Positions 44,204-57,305 of a DNA stretch of 64,000 bases are shown here, one piece after another (the stretch's first letter is position 1; every line of letters starts with the position of its first letter). Below the pieces are notes generated by a model. It saw only the letters and a list, made by a program, of their open reading frames with translations. It made no database searches and was not told the origin of the DNA. The DNA comes from Sorghum bicolor (lineage: Eukaryota > Streptophyta > Magnoliopsida > Poales > Poaceae): positions 25,526,017 through 25,590,016 of the forward strand of contig NC_012879.2 in the NCBI RefSeq assembly GCF_000003195.3. Reading direction: 5' to 3'. Position numbers and translations under genes: made by a program.

Positions 44204-45531
44204 TGTTGACGGTCCTTAATGCTCACATTTAACCATCAACTAATCATGGAAAAGGATCCAAATGCAACCAACACCTAGACTTAGGGTTTTATCTGACAGA
44301 ATTCCACGAGTTTTGGTGTTTGTCTATTTCTGCAGGGGGTTATCAGGAAATACAGAAGAAAGGCCCACACGTCGGGTTTACATAGAGATATTAACATGCC
44401 GCTTAATTTTCTACCATCTAGAAGAATCCAGAAGCCACGGGAACGAACGGGAAGGCGATCGGGCTCGGAGGCAGGGCGCCCGCCCTACTCTCCTGGGCGC
44501 CCGCCCTGCTACAGTGCCCAATCAGGGTCAACTTCGTGGATCATGCTCCACCGACTCTAAGGATCGAGGAAAATCACACGATTAAGGTCGGTTTGATCGG
44601 ATGGTGGAGAATAACGTGGAAATTCCTTAGGAGCTACTCTTCCTAGATTTCTTGGGGGCTACTCTTCTTGGACTATATAAGCAGACCCCCACCAGCCCCT
44701 GGAGGCATACCTCTTCTACAGAATCAATGTTAGGGTTTCAATTCTTCATCCAAGTAGAGAGGATCCCTCTAGTTCTTCTAGTTCTACATCTAGTTCATCT
44801 AGATCTAGTTCTAGTTCATCTAGTTCTAGTTCTAGTTCCTCTAGTTCTAGTTCTAGTTAGTTCTAGTTGTAATCTAGAAAATAGGGAGAGAGAAGAGTAG
44901 AGCGGAGGAGGGGCCGGATCTGTCAGATCTTCCTCAACATTGTACTTTTGCAGCAACTGGTTCATTCTTCATCGTTCTCCAGGTTCTTCAACTCATAATT
45001 CCTGAGTTCTTTAATTACTTTTATTTACATTCAAGTTATTTATTGGATTTCCGCTTGCATCAAGTGCTCTAATCTTTGAAACATTAGAGTAGTAATTAAT
45101 AGATTAGACATGGTGTTTAGTCTTGCAATTACCTAGAATTGCACCCAATCATGCGGATTGTTGCGGTAGCCTTAGGGTAGTGACAGCCCTAACGGTCGAC
45201 CTATTCCACCTCGTTCGGATCGGTGTTTGTAGGACCGTAGTCGGAGCTTCCTAGCCCCCTTCTCATCTCTTTCTGTGGTTAGTGTTCTGATGTCCCAAAA
45301 TAGATAATCTTGAAGTAATTCTTGATTCTTAGATCAACTAGAGAACTCTCAGGAAACTTCCTCTCTTCCCACCAAAAACAATTATATAGTTATCGTTGGG
45401 CGATCTTGATTCTTAATTAGTACACTCACGTTCCCTGTAGAAAATCGATACTCTGGAATACTCCCAGGTGAAGGCTACATCGGTATCCGTGCGCTTGCGG
45501 ATTTTTCCGTTTGCGTTTAAAATACCCAACA
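44204..45531 (+). repeat. 3' LTR of element H
   Basis: Same length as the 5' copy, with about 40 scattered substitutions, and TCTAGT repeats at 44767-44873. It ends ATACCCAACA and is followed by GGTTT. Confidence 0.94.
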
Positions 45532-46942
45532 GGTTTGAGCCGCCAAAATCAAAGAATTGAAGGCACATTTAATTCAAATACAGAAGTGCATCAAAATGCA
45601 ATTGGATTCAAACTCAGAAGGCCGAGGAGCATCGTCTGGGCTTTGGGCCTGGGCCAACGGAGCCAGCCAGGGGGCGGGCGCCCCCTAGGGTCGGCCGACC
45701 CTGGCCTGGCCCTGCTCCCCACCGCCTTTTGCAGAGGCGGTGCATGCGAAGCACTAGCGCGGTTCCCGGCTGCATTTTGCAGTTTACCCCCTCCCAAACC
45801 GACCTTCCACACCTATATAAGGAGGGGGAGAGGGCCTCTCATTCATGATCATTCAATCCATTCAAGCTTCAAGTCCACAAGAATAAAGAGAGATACAAGA
45901 GTAGTAGTAGAGAGGCGGAGCTTCCACTCATATCCTTAGTCTCTAGTTAGGAATAGAATAGGAGAGTGAGTTAGAGTGTAGAGTAAGAGAAGTAGCAAGC
46001 ACCCGGTCCATTCCCCTAGTTGCACTGGGCGGAAGGGCCGAAGTGCTGCCCGCTTCCCGAGCTGTCCTCTACAACCTGGAATACCATATTGGGGTAAGAA
46101 AAGGTTGTATTCTTCTTTTGTTCTAAGAAGTTATTGAGTAATCGTTATCGTGTTCTTATAATCTTGCGGGTTCGTTGTCTATCTCTCGGTAGATACTCTA
46201 GTAGAGGGACTCTTGCTGGCTGGCGGGAGGACCTGCGCAACACTAAAGTAGTAGCTAATAACGTAGACGTGGTGTCTAGGTTAGAGGTTACCCTCGTTTG
46301 CCTCGTATCCCATGGTTGAGGGGTCGGCAGCAGGTGATGACAGCCCTGTTTGTCCATAGTTTCCCCCACGTCTAGATATGGCGTAGAGCTACACGCCGGT
46401 ATTACCTGGCAGACCAGGTACGCTCCGGTGCCCGAAGTAAGATTAGAAAAGCACGTTGCCTTGCACAAAACTTCTACCATTAGGCTGTCTCCAATAGGAG
46501 ACCCAAACCCAAAATGGGTCTCCAACACAATACCTATAGCCTCCAACAGAGTACCCATACAGAAAACCCATTTTAGGTATCAGGAGAGGCATAACCCAAA
46601 TTTGGGTATTCTCTCTCCTCGAGACCCATTTGCAGAGAGTGTTTTCTTTTAGGTCTCGTTGCTGGAGAAGACTAAAAATAGGTATGGAACCTTGTACCTG
46701 TAGCGCTACCCAAAGGATAAATGAGTCTTTATTTTGGGTGATGATTGTTGGAGATAGTCTTAGGAGAACCTCACTACCTAAGTCATCCCTCTCACTTTAC
46801 TCTAGGGTACACTTAGTTTATGTCTCAAAACACCTCCGTTCCCTGTGAAATCTCGATACCCTGAATACCACTGGGTGAAGTGCTACAACGGTACTTCCGT
46901 GCGCTTACGGATAATTGGCTGCATCACTAAGAAATACCAACA
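45532..46942 (+). repeat. LTR I (main part), inserted in chromovirus D
   Basis: Plus-oriented LTR with GC block GGGGGCGGGCGCCCCC (near 45670), TATATAAG (45814-45821) and a 3' end CGTGCGCTTACGG...ACCAACA typical of this Athila-like group. It ends at 46942, immediately before D's integrase codons. ACTAG (46943-46947) is the expected right duplication. A MITE lies inside. Solo or 3' LTR cannot be decided. Confidence 0.75.
46483..46759. mobile_element. MITE, PIF/Harbinger (Tourist-like), in LTR I
   Basis: 277 bp with imperfect terminal inverted repeats (GGCTGTCTCCAATA and GACTATCTCCAACA) and a 3-bp TTA duplication (46480-46482 and 46760-46762). It has no coding capacity. TTA/TAA duplications are the mark of this superfamily. 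Confidence 0.75.
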
Positions 46943-49480
46943 ACTAGTCCCCAAACTCTTATGCATTCGCTCCCAGAAATGAGCGATGAACTGCGGTCCT
47001 CTATCTGATATGATGGTCTTGGGAATACCATGCAGCTTGACAATCCCGGCTAGATATAGATCAGCGTACTCGGGAGGTCTGTAACGAGTCTTAACAGGAA
47101 TGAAATGAGCCGACTTGGTCAATCGATCTATGATTACCCAAATCGAGTCATTCCCCTTTCGTGTTGTCAGTAAACCTGTGATAAAGTCCATACTGACCTC
47201 TTCCCATTTCCACTCTGGAACTGACAACGGTTGCAACAGACCCGCAGGTTTCATATGTATAGCCTTGACTCTGCAACACGTGCCACAACGGGCCACATGT
47301 GCTGCTATCTCCTTCTTCATTTTGGTCCACCAAAAGTGAGACCTTAGATCTTGATACATCTTACTCCTGCCAGGATGAATAGAAAGCTTGGAAAGATGTG
47401 CTTCATCCATGATGCGATTCTTCAATTCTCGATTCTTCGGAACTACCAGCCGGTGCTGAAACCACAATCCCCCTTTTTCATCAACTCGGAACTGAGTCTT
47501 TGGGTCGTCTTTGATCTTTTCTTAGATGTGGAAAATACCCTTGTCCGTTTTCTGACCTTCGATGACTTGACTTTCAAGTGAACAACTGAGCTGTATGTGA
47601 CATAAGACTTCAGGATGCATGAGATTGAAACCATCTTCAAACAACAGTTGAACCACTTGATAGTGCGGTTTGTGACTCGAAGCGTCTGCTACCACATTAG
47701 CCTTGCCCGGATGATAATGGACTTCCAGATCGTAATCCTTGATCAGCTCTAACCATCTTCGTTGCCTCATATTCAGCTCGGACTGAGTGAAGATGTATTT
47801 CAGACATTTATTGTCTGTGTAGATATGACACTTGTTTCCCAGCAAATAGTGCCTCCAGATCTTCAAAGCGTGCAACACTGCTGCTAACTCGAGGTCGTGA
47901 GTTGGGTAGTTAACTTCATGCTTTCTCAACTGTCGTGAAGCATAAGCTATAACTCTGCCGTCTTGCATCAGCACACATCCTAAACCACTTTTCGATGCGT
48001 CGCAAAACACATCAAAAGGCTTCTCGATATTGGGTTACGCTAAAACGGGAGCGGTGGTTAGCAACATTCGCAAGGTGCGGAAGGCTAGTTCACACCCTTC
48101 TGTCCAGACAAACTTATGATCCTTTTGTAGCAAACTGTTCATTGGCTTAGCAATCTTGGAAAAGTCGGGTATGAAACGACGGTAATACCTGGCTAGGCCA
48201 AGAAAGCTTCGAACTTCCGAGATAGAAGTTGGTGCCTTCCAGTCCATGACTTCCTATACCTTTGACGGATCCACAGCAATCCCTTCTTCAGACAGAATAT
48301 GCCCTAGGAAAGGAACTTTCTTCAGCCAGAACTCACACTTGCTGAACTTTGCATACAACTGATGCTCTCGCAGTCGTGTTAGCACAACTCTTAGATGCTC
48401 GGCGTGATCTTACTGATTCTCTGAATAAACCAAAATGTCATCGATGAACACCACCACAAACTTGTCTAACTCTGGCATAAAGATGGAGTTCATCAGATAC
48501 ATAAAGTATGCAGGAGCATTTGTCAACCCAAAGGACATGACAAGATACTCATACAACCCATATCTGGTGGAAAAAGCAGTCTTCGGGATATCTTGCGGGC
48601 GAATCTTTATTTGGTGATACCCGGACCTCAAATCTATCTTGGAAAACACTTTGGCCTTGGACAACTGATCAAACAATATATCAATCCTTGGCAATGGATA
48701 CTTATTTTTGATTGTCACCGCATTGAGTGGACGATAGTCCACGCACATACGTAACGATTGATCCTTCTTTTTCACAAACAACGCCGGACAACCCCATTCC
48801 GACGAACTTGGCCGGATAAACCCTTTATCCAGCAACTCCTTTAGTTGATTCTTCAATTCAGCAAGCTCATTAGGCGGCATCCTGTACGGCCTCCTAGATA
48901 TCGGTGCGGTACCTGGTATTAACTCTATTGCAAACTCTACTTCCCTGTCTGGGGAAGTCCTGGCAATTCCTCACGGAAAACATCAGGAAACTCACAGACC
49001 ACTGGGATCTATGGCAGAGGAACCACGTCCGTAGCACAAGAGATGCTAGCAAAGGCAAAGCGATGGGGCAGAGGTACTTGAAAAGATACACTGCCCTGGG
49101 GTTCTCTGAGAGATAACACCCTCTTCCCAGTATCAATAACAGCATCCCACTCTTTCATCTAGTTCATGCCCATGATAAGATCCAAAACTAACCCAGGCAT
49201 GACTACCAGATTAACAAGAAACACCCTGTTACTTATATCTAGGGTTGCCCCTCGAACCACTCTATTTGTCAACACATCTGCCCCTACTGAGCTGATGCGA
49301 TAGCCATAACCCAGATCTGTAACTGCTTGGTCATGCTTTTGTGCAGATACTTGGCTCATGAATGAATGCGATGATCCAGAATCAAACAAAACAACTGCAA
49401 GATGTTGGTTGACAGAAAACATACGAGCTGTTACCGGTTCTCCTTCCGAGATCTCCTCAATCGAGGTATGGTGCACTTGA
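46943..49480 (-). pseudogene. Pol region of chromovirus D (protease to integrase, degraded)
   Basis: Domain order on the minus strand: retropepsin with FDSGSS (about 49373-49390); RT with [20 protein letters not shown] and FIDD, open from 48880 to 48410; an RT thumb and connection piece (48247-48035); RNase H with [10 protein letters not shown] (48010-47522); integrase zinc-binding region with CGTC (about 47280) and core MDFITG and SDRGPQF, cut off after ERMHKSLGT by LTR I. A one-base deletion near 48954, in the PPD/REVEF junction, shifts the frame, and several in-frame stops separate the pieces (for example those ending at 48410, 48035 and 47522). No chromodomain remains in the window. Confidence 0.88.
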
Positions 49481-50583
49481 GCTGGGTAGGTCGTCTGCTG
49501 CCTCTTGGGGTAGGGACATTCCTTGGCAAAGTGCCCCATCTTGTGGCAATTATAGCACGGTCCCTTGGTCATGTTGTTGGTGGCAGGTGCTGCAGCTTGA
49601 ATTGCCTTTGGCTTGGCGGGAGCTATTGCTACTTTGTACGGCTTCTGCTGCGTTGGCTGCCCTGTGTTCCTTCTCTACGGCGGTCGGAACCTAGCACCTG
49701 GGGCAGGAGGACTTTACTGCTGTCGCCCTGCCACCGGTGCCCTGGACTAGGACGATCCAGCTTCAAAAGCCCTCTTGCGAGACTTGGATGCACTATAGTT
49801 GTTGTTATTGTTCTCCTGGGTCAAACAGTCACTGATGTATGCATTGAAGGTAGTCTGGGTTCCTGTACCCATGGTCTTCAGCATTTTTGGGCTCAAACCT
49901 CTCTGGAAATTAGCGATCTTCTTGGCCTCTGTGTTCACATACTCGGGGGCGTAACGAGCAAGATTGTTAAAAGCGTGTAGATACTCCTTCACAGACTTTG
50001 TTCTCTAGGACAGCCTCATGAATTCCCCAACCTTCATTTCCACCACACCCGGAGGAATGTAATTTCCCCGGAAAGAGGTGGTGAAGCGGTTCCAGGTGAT
50101 AGGGGTCCCCTCTGGGTAGGTGGTACGGTGATGGGACCACCAAATCCTAGCAGGTCCCTGCAATTGATGCGCTGCATATTCGGCCTTGAGTTCTTCGGTC
50201 ATCCTAAGAAGACGGAACTTTTGCTCCATAGTGTTGATCCACTCATCTGCCTCGAGCCGTTCTAAGGCCTCCTAGAAGACTGGTGGTTTGGTATCCATGA
50301 AGTCCTTGAAAGAGCTGTACTGATTGGCTTCACGGCCGCCCTGGTTATCCCCACGGTGGGTATTGTCAGTGATATTGCGCAGGGCTTCTTACATGTTGTG
50401 CTGCATCTGCTCCATGTTGCGTTGGCTCCCCAGAAACTACGCGAAAAACATGTCAACAGTGTACGGAGGTGGTGGTGGTGGTGGCGGTGATGGTGCTCTT
50501 TCCTCATTCCGTTGAGCCCCACCTCCGAAAGTACCTGCTCCAAGACCGGGGTTGCTGTTACCCTCGCCACATGTTTGCACCAT
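49480..50583 (-). pseudogene. Gag of chromovirus D, degraded
   Basis: Starts at an ATG at 50583 (MVQTCGEGN). It has a Pro-rich stretch, SSFKDFMDTKPP, a retrotransposon gag core with LQGPARIWW and YVNTEAKKIANFQRGLSPKM, and an intact zinc knuckle C-x2-C-x4-H-x4-C (CYNCHKMGHFAKEC, about 49520-49562). At least four in-frame stops are present. Unlike C, the knuckle keeps its histidine. Confidence 0.85.
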
Positions 50584-50725
50584 CTACATGCGTCAATGAT
50601 AAGCAGTCGTTAGGAGTTGCCATCAACGGTAGACATATGTAGAATTATGTCGTACTGAATTTACTGAGGAAAATAAGTTCGCACAATAAATAGAGACACA
50701 ACAATTCACCACCCACACACAACAT

Positions 50726-52391
50726 TGTTGGGTATTCTTAACATCATTACCAAAAGTAGACAGTTTTCTAATTCTAGTAACGGTGCCAAAAATGCCAAAC
50801 CTATCCCTCATACCACTTAAGCCAAGTTGTCATCCCCAGCATGATATAAGAGACGCGGTATTGAAATATGCAATTGCTCTTCTATATAAATAATGAATGG
50901 GATCTGCAAGCACACAGATTAATACCGATGTAACATTTTAACCGGGAAGTATTCGAGGTATCGTTATTTATATTTTTACCACTGGAAAGGGATTAGCAAT
51001 CATCAATATTGATTACAGAATAGAATATGATATTGAGTATCTATCATTGCATGTATAATTGAGAACATTTATCTATCTTTTTCATATAGGGGTAAGTGTC
51101 ACATAAAAGATATATGAAGTAATGAATAGTGACAAAGATAATTAATCTGATCAGCATAACTTAGCCACATAATAAATATGATAAGCACCTCAATTAGATA
51201 CTCTAGAAAGTCATTAGCATGGAATTAGAACGAACTACAAGAATATTTCCTAAGTTATTCTCAACTATATAGTCTAGCATTATCATAGTTAGTGCAAGCA
51301 TACTTAGCAATCATTGCGAGACAAGACTACGCCCATGCATAGTGATATTAGCAAGGTAAATGAGAAACATAGCAATCGCTCCCCTGTAATAATGTTGCTC
51401 TGCCAGCCCAATACACGAGAGGGGGACTATATAAGAATCAATGAAGCTGTCACTATCACAAACTACCCCACGATCTGGCATATTGGGTAGAATTGTAGAT
51501 AAATACGGTATAAGCACCACGCCTACACAATATCAATCATTTACCCATGGATCCGATGGATAAACGCTATACGATCCTAAATATGTATATAAATCCAATC
51601 TAACTAAGCCAAGTATATAACTATGATAAACTCAGAACAATATAATCTTGAATATAAACAAGTAGAGCAAAGTCATAAGCAATATATTGAAGTAGAACTA
51701 AGTCATATTCATAATATTGAAGAACAAAGATAATTAGAATAACAATTAGAAGCACAATTAGAGAATTACCAAGAATCCTCTTGACAGATCCGGAAACCAA
51801 TCGAAGATTGACTCCTTCTAGTTCTAATCCTATGTAGCTATGCTAATCTAGATGTCTAATTGATGTGGTGGCTCTAATTTTGATCAGAGGCTTCTTCTTC
51901 TCCCTTGAGGAATAATGAATTAGGGTTGAGAGGATCCCTCCTCCAGGGGCCAGGGGGTCTGGTTTTATAGTCCCTTCAAGTGAATATGGGTCGTTGGATC
52001 AAACCGACATTGATTGAACGATTATCCTTGATCCTTTAGGTCGGTGGAGATCTTTCCCGAAAGAGTGTCCTGATTGGAGTCCAACAGGGGGCGGGCGCCC
52101 AGGTCAATTGGGCGGGCGCCTAGTGCCTGGCCCCGTTCAGCCTCTGCTTCCTTCCCGTGGCTTCTGGAGTCTTCTAGATGTAAGATAATTGCACTGCACG
52201 TTGATATCTCTATGTAATCCCAACATGTGGGCCTTTCTTCCATATTCCCTGATAACCCACTGCAGAAATAGACAAACACCAAAACTCGTGGAATTCTGTC
52301 AGATAAAACCCTAAGTCTAGATGTTGGTTTCATTTGGATCCTTTTCTTTGTTTATTTGATAATTAAATTTGATACTTAAGGACCGAAAACA
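50726..52391 (-). repeat. 3' LTR of element K1
   Basis: On the minus strand it begins TGTTTTCGGTCC at 52391 (TGTTGACGG with changes) and ends AATACCCAACA at 50726. The polypurine tract adjoins at 52392-52406, so this is the 3' LTR. It has paired GC blocks (52087-52122) and a CTATAAAACC TATA box (51961-51970). Near its 3' end a segment (50776-50795) resembles a decayed tRNA-Asp primer site. AACAT (50721-50725) should be its left target duplication. Confidence 0.85.
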
Positions 52392-53139
52392 AACTCCCCC
52401 AAGCTTACCTCTTGCTCGTCCCTGAGCAAGGATAGACTCAGCGATGGATCAGAAGTTGTTGCAATATCTTTAAAAATTGACGGTACACATGCTTTCAAAT
52501 GAGTTCTCATCTCTGAGTTAGAGTAAACTATCAAGACTTAAAACTTACTTATTTTACCTTTCACCATGGGACTTGTAACTGTCACCTCTGTCTTGAGTGG
52601 TTAAAAGATAGAATAGTCTAGTCAAGTGCCATGTCTCTTATTCTTGATCAGCTATAGCTCTCGAGTTTTTGCAGATTTTCAAATAAAACTCAGAGATTCC
52701 TTGTATGACTCTCTCAGATCACTCTTTTGTGGTATTTCTGGATCCTTACCAAGGTAGTGATGGTATATGCCTTCTCTCAAAATATGTGGTATTTATGGTT
52801 TAAGGCATAGTGACATTGCCCTCTCTCTCACCCTACTCTAATAAGGCTTTTAATATCTGGAGCTCACAGGTGGGAGATAAAATATACATACTCATAAGAC
52901 ATGTATTATATAGTCAAACCATAGATCCAAAGAAACAAATCAATAAGTCAAATCAAGATGTGCATGTGTGGCGAATGAATGGTGTATGGTGATAATGGTG
53001 ATAACAATGGTGAAAGTCTAATTCTACTTTTGCTCTTTTGAGGAGATACATACCTTCCTTGCTTTCTTGAAACTTTTTGAGGAGAATGAGATGCTCTTCT
53101 TTTTCTTTTCTCTCAGGTGGGTATCTTGTACCCCTAATT
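52392..53139 (-). mobile_element. Element K1, 3' internal region, up to solo LTR F
   Basis: Begins with the polypurine tract (minus strand AAGCTTGGGGGAGTT, 52392-52406) and matches B's 3' non-coding region (B 10263 downward). It continues at 57306 after F and one TAATT copy are removed. No gene is seen. Confidence 0.85.
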
Positions 53140-56100
53140 TGTAACACCCTAGGTGTTAAGCATGCACTTAGTCTTCTCAAAACATTCATAAACATTCTCA
53201 TCAAGCATAGCATCACATGAGCATGTCATCCATCCAAAGTGTGATTTTATGTGCTTTATTCTATGTGATTTAAATGTGTTAAAAATATGATGCTTGCTAC
53301 TAAAATTGTGAAATATTCAAATTAGGTTGAATTGTGTGTAAAAAGATTTAAGAGTATTTTTGTGCAATTTTTGGAGCCATAGAATTTGAGAAGTGGAATT
53401 TATACAAAAATCCCCAAAATGAATTTATTTGAAAACCTAGAACTAGTTTTAATCTGTAATTCAAATTCCATTTGGAATTTGGTCTTGCTTATTAAAACAA
53501 AGTTGTAGGGTTTTTGTTTTGGAACAACTTTGATTTTGGGAGAAAAGGGTGAAAGTGATTTTTAAATGGTCCAAATGAATTTAGAAAGAATTTGAGAAAA
53601 GAATTTCAAAAAAAAGAAAAGGGGACAGGCGCTGCTGGGCCGACCCGCCTCCCTTTCGGCCCAGCCAGCAGCCCGGCCTGCCTCCCCCTCCCCTCTCTCT
53701 CCCGCGCGCGGCGCCCGCCTTGCCCCATCCCGCGGCGGCCACGTGGCGGCCGTACGCCGGCGTTGGGCGCGCCGCGGCCGACCACCCCCTCCCCCTGGTC
53801 GAGACGCCGCCCCGCGCCCCCAGACCGCTCCCTCCATTCTGTCGCCCGCGCCTTCTCCCTCCTTCCTCCGTGCGCGTGCGCAGCCGCAGCAGCAGCAGCT
53901 CCGCCCGCGCCATTTCCGGAGAAAGCCCCGCCGCTCGCCGCCGGTCGCACCAGAGCTCCACCTCGACGTCAAGGACACCAGCGCACTCGCCGTCGCCGCG
54001 GTAAGCCCCTGCGTACGCTCTACCGAGGGGAGAAGCAGTCGTGCGCCGTGAATCGCTCGTCGGAGTTGCTCCGACCTCGCCGTAGAGCTCCGCCGCGACG
54101 GATCTTGCTGTATCCTGCCTCTTTTCGCTCGTTCTTTGGTGCGCTAGGTCGGTAGTGAGGTGAGGAAGCTCGGAGGGTTGTTTGCGCGCGCTCTACCGCA
54201 CCAGAGCGGCCTAGCCACGGCGAGCAGCGCCACCGTGCCGCCATGCACGCTCGTCGGAGGTGTTCCGGTCATCCTCCGGCCGATCCAAGGGCACCGCTGG
54301 GTGCGCCTCGCTGCGGGGAGCACGCTGGTGCTCACCCCGTGGCCGGAGACCTCGCAGTCGGCGAGAGCCGGCCGGCCGAAGATCGGCCGGTGTGTTGCGT
54401 GGCTGACCCGTGGGGTCACGGCCCTGGATCCCACCTGTCAGTGCCTCTGCGGGTGTGGATCTGGGTGAGTTTAGTGTTTTTCAGCGGTTTTCTTAAATAA
54501 ATATTTTCTAGAAATCGGTTTAAATCTTGTAAAATCTATATCTTGAGTTGTATGGTTCCAAAATTGGTGAAACAAATTTTGGTTTGCTCTCTGTTCTCAG
54601 ATCTACAGTTTGATGTAATTGCATGTCATGTTTGAACACTTTTTCTGGACAAAAATAATTAATCTATGTTCTTGCTGAAATTGGAAAATGCATAGTAATT
54701 AAAATATGACTCAGAAAAATATGAAATTTGTTTTGCTGTCTCTGCATGTATGTTTAGTCACTGGGAAAATATTGCTACACATTATTTGGTGTATGAATGA
54801 ATTTTTTGTGATTTAAATGCTTGCATGGCAGTGGTTTATGATTTTTAATAAATAATTGGATCATGCAATTAATCTGTAAATTTTTGTAGATGTTTCTCAT
54901 GATACTAAGGGTGTGTTTGGTTGGGCTGTGACTTTTAGAAAAGCTACTGTGAGCTTTGAGCTTTTGAAAAGCTGCTGTGGGATGTGGGCTTTGAGAAACC
55001 CAAAAGTCATTTGGTTGGTCACTCATGGCTTTTGGAAAAAAACTGAACGAATCCCAAAAGTCAGTGAAAGCAGGGGGTGAGGTGCTTTTGGATTTGTACT
55101 ACGAGAAAAGCTGCTTTTGGGCAAAAGCACTTGTGGCTTTTGGGCCCTTTGGTTGGCTTTTGGCTTTTACAAAAGCAAAAGCAGGTTCAAAAGCCCAACC
55201 AAAGGGACCCTAAGCAAATTATAAAAATATGAAATCTGGTGTTTGAAACTTATACCACAGTAGAGTATTTTTATTTGCCCTTAGGAATTAATCTTGTGAT
55301 TTTTGTAGCTCAAAATAAGTATCCAAAAATTATGGAAAATTTATTGTGGACTTTATGTTTGACTGGTAGTCTCCTGTAATTTTTGTGGAATTTATTGATA
55401 AACAGAAATGCATGCTATTTTGATGGGTCTAAAAATGAATAAAGAGAATATGAATTGTTATATATGGTTTAAATAGAATAAAAGGGGTTTGGTGTATCTT
55501 TGAAGCATCTTGTGAGTTTGCTGGTTACACTTGAGGATAATTTGTAGAAAAGAAGGAATTAGATGTTTACATGCTCTTGTATGACGTTGACTACCGTGTA
55601 GATGACCATCTAAACCATCTATGCATCATGTCATAGTCATGTGGTTTTCTCTCACATGAGCATTGCACCCCGGGCATCTCGCACTCCACTCATGAGCACA
55701 CATGCATCATACAGGCTCGCAGGAGAACGAGGTGGGACCCGAGGAGCAGGAAGAAGCACAGGAGTAGGAACATCTGGGAGTGTCGGAACCCGGAGAGGAG
55801 CAACAGGAGTGCCCGGATCATAAGCTGAGCACGTTCGAGAAAGGCAAGCCCCGGAGCATTCTAAGCCTCCATATTCTCGCTAACTTAAATAATACATTAT
55901 GCTCGTTCTACTATGTTGCATTTAAGTGGTAGGAATCGCTTGACACCATTAGTGCATATGCACTCCTTGCTATCACTACTCATTGATCTACCTTGTCCTA
56001 TGTAGATAGGCACGGAGTCTATGCTTAGCCTGCTTAGTACGGTAGAAGTCGGGTGATTTCCTGTCACCTGCGAGATATAGGTGGATACCTACTTGATTAA

Positions 56101-57305
56101 GCAGTGATTGTTTTGGTAGAGAATAACCAAGTGTGGAATGGAATTGGAGACCGGGCAGGGTCTTATGGTGGGTTGACTATAGTGCCCCTGCCTGTGTCGA
56201 TTAAGGACCGATCGTTGACGGCCCTCTTGTCATGTTGAACGCATGCCCCACACTTAGCTGGAAGGATAAGTCGTTCCGACCGCGAAGCCTGATCACTATC
56301 CGGGCCGGGAATTGGCCCAATGTACGCGCTGTATTGGTGATGGTTGAGGAGAACGACGAGGGCGCGGCGCGCAACCTTGGTATACCTTGGATACCTCGGT
56401 CGCCGGAACAGTCCTCGGGTACGGGCGGTGCCTGTCGAACCCGCGAATTGGTCCTGGATAGTGCAACACGGTGATCTGTAGCTCACTTGATCAGTGAGTG
56501 TGGTTTGTGTGGGGAATAACTCGCCAGCTGGTTAGAAATCGATTTGAATCGCCATCGCTCCTGGATAGTGAGCACTTGACATGAGCCCTGTCCTTGTAGT
56601 AAGGACTATGGAACACTTGGGTTATATGACAAATAATTGCATGGATGCTATGATGAGGCACAATCATATTATTATATTTGTTTGTCTTAGTGCAGGTGCA
56701 AACCTAGATAATAGGTAATGATACTTTCAACTTGAGCTCGTGCTTTTATGCAAAAGGTCGTCGGCTACCCCCACTATATAGCCTTCATGATTTTTGAAGA
56801 GTCTTTATTTTTGAGTTTATGACGAGTAAGTTTAGTTGAGTACATTCTCGTACTCAGGGTTCTATTCCCATGTTGTTTTGGAGATGGTCAAATATACTAT
56901 GGTTATCGCATCCTCTGCCTGTACCCTGCTATGGGTGATGACTAGACCAAGGGCGATGGTCATTCCATCTTCTCTTTTGCTTTTGTGGGAATGACCAAAA
57001 CTATGGCACTGTATCAAACTAAGTGTGTGTGTTATTTTCAACTATGAAGCTTCCGCTACTTGTGAACTTGGTTTGTAATAACTTTAAGCACTCCGATGTT
57101 TTTGATGGATATTTTCGAACTGGATGTAACTGTGGATGGTGACCGCTGAACTTATTACGATCTTGGCTGTGTGTACGATATGTGGTTTGAAATCCTTCGA
57201 GATTTCACGGAATACTGGGATTATATGGGCTTAAGCTGGATGGTTTGACTATGCAAATGGACGCTATTAGGCTTAATCTCTTATAATTTGGGCGGTTCTG
57301 TTACA
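53140..57305 (+). repeat. Solo LTR F (chromovirus type)
   Basis: A 4.17-kb LTR from TGTAACACCC to GGTTCTGTTACA, flanked by perfect TAATT duplications (53135-53139 and 57306-57310), with no internal region. This is the product of LTR-LTR recombination. The empty site (CCCCTAATTCTACTGTCGG) is visible intact in related sequence near 63016. It holds a GC-rich block (53620-54480) with a GTGAGT donor-like site near 54463, an AT-rich stretch carrying a MITE, an acidic short frame (about 55710-55890) and the GGTGATTTCCTGTCACC block (56052). Overlapping frames on both strands of the GC block are not supported as genes. Confidence 0.92.
54909..55210. mobile_element. MITE, PIF/Harbinger (Tourist-like), in solo LTR F
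   Basis: 302 bp with terminal inverted repeats GGGTGTGTTTGGTTGGGCT and GGGTCCCTTTGGTTGGGCT, flanked by TAA (54906-54908 and 55211-55213). The interior is rich in AAAAGC/GCTTTT repeats. It has no coding capacity and sits within the AT-rich, intron-like part of F. Confidence 0.85.

Larger units (their letters stand above)
38033..45531 (+). mobile_element. Element H: complete non-autonomous Athila-like LTR retrotransposon
   Basis: About 7.5 kb with LTRs 38033-39360 and 44204-45531 (both 1328 bp), a tRNA-Asp primer site, a terminal polypurine tract and perfect GGTTT duplications (38028-38032 and 45532-45536). About 40 LTR differences were counted by eye, near 3 percent. The internal region keeps only the tail of the gag-like protein, an intron-like GT-AG segment, and two retropepsin-like domains. 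There is no polymerase or integrase. Stretches 39670-40569 and 42620-44188 hold no assignable gene; the latter corresponds to B's 3' non-coding region. Confidence 0.93.
46943..50725 (-). mobile_element. Element D: old Tekay-type chromovirus fragment (outermost layer)
   Basis: Minus-oriented gag-pol core of an element related to C. It is truncated in integrase at 46943 by LTR I and upstream of gag at 50725 by K1. Its LTRs lie outside the window on both sides. It has more stops and frame changes than C, consistent with being the oldest visible element. Confidence 0.88.
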
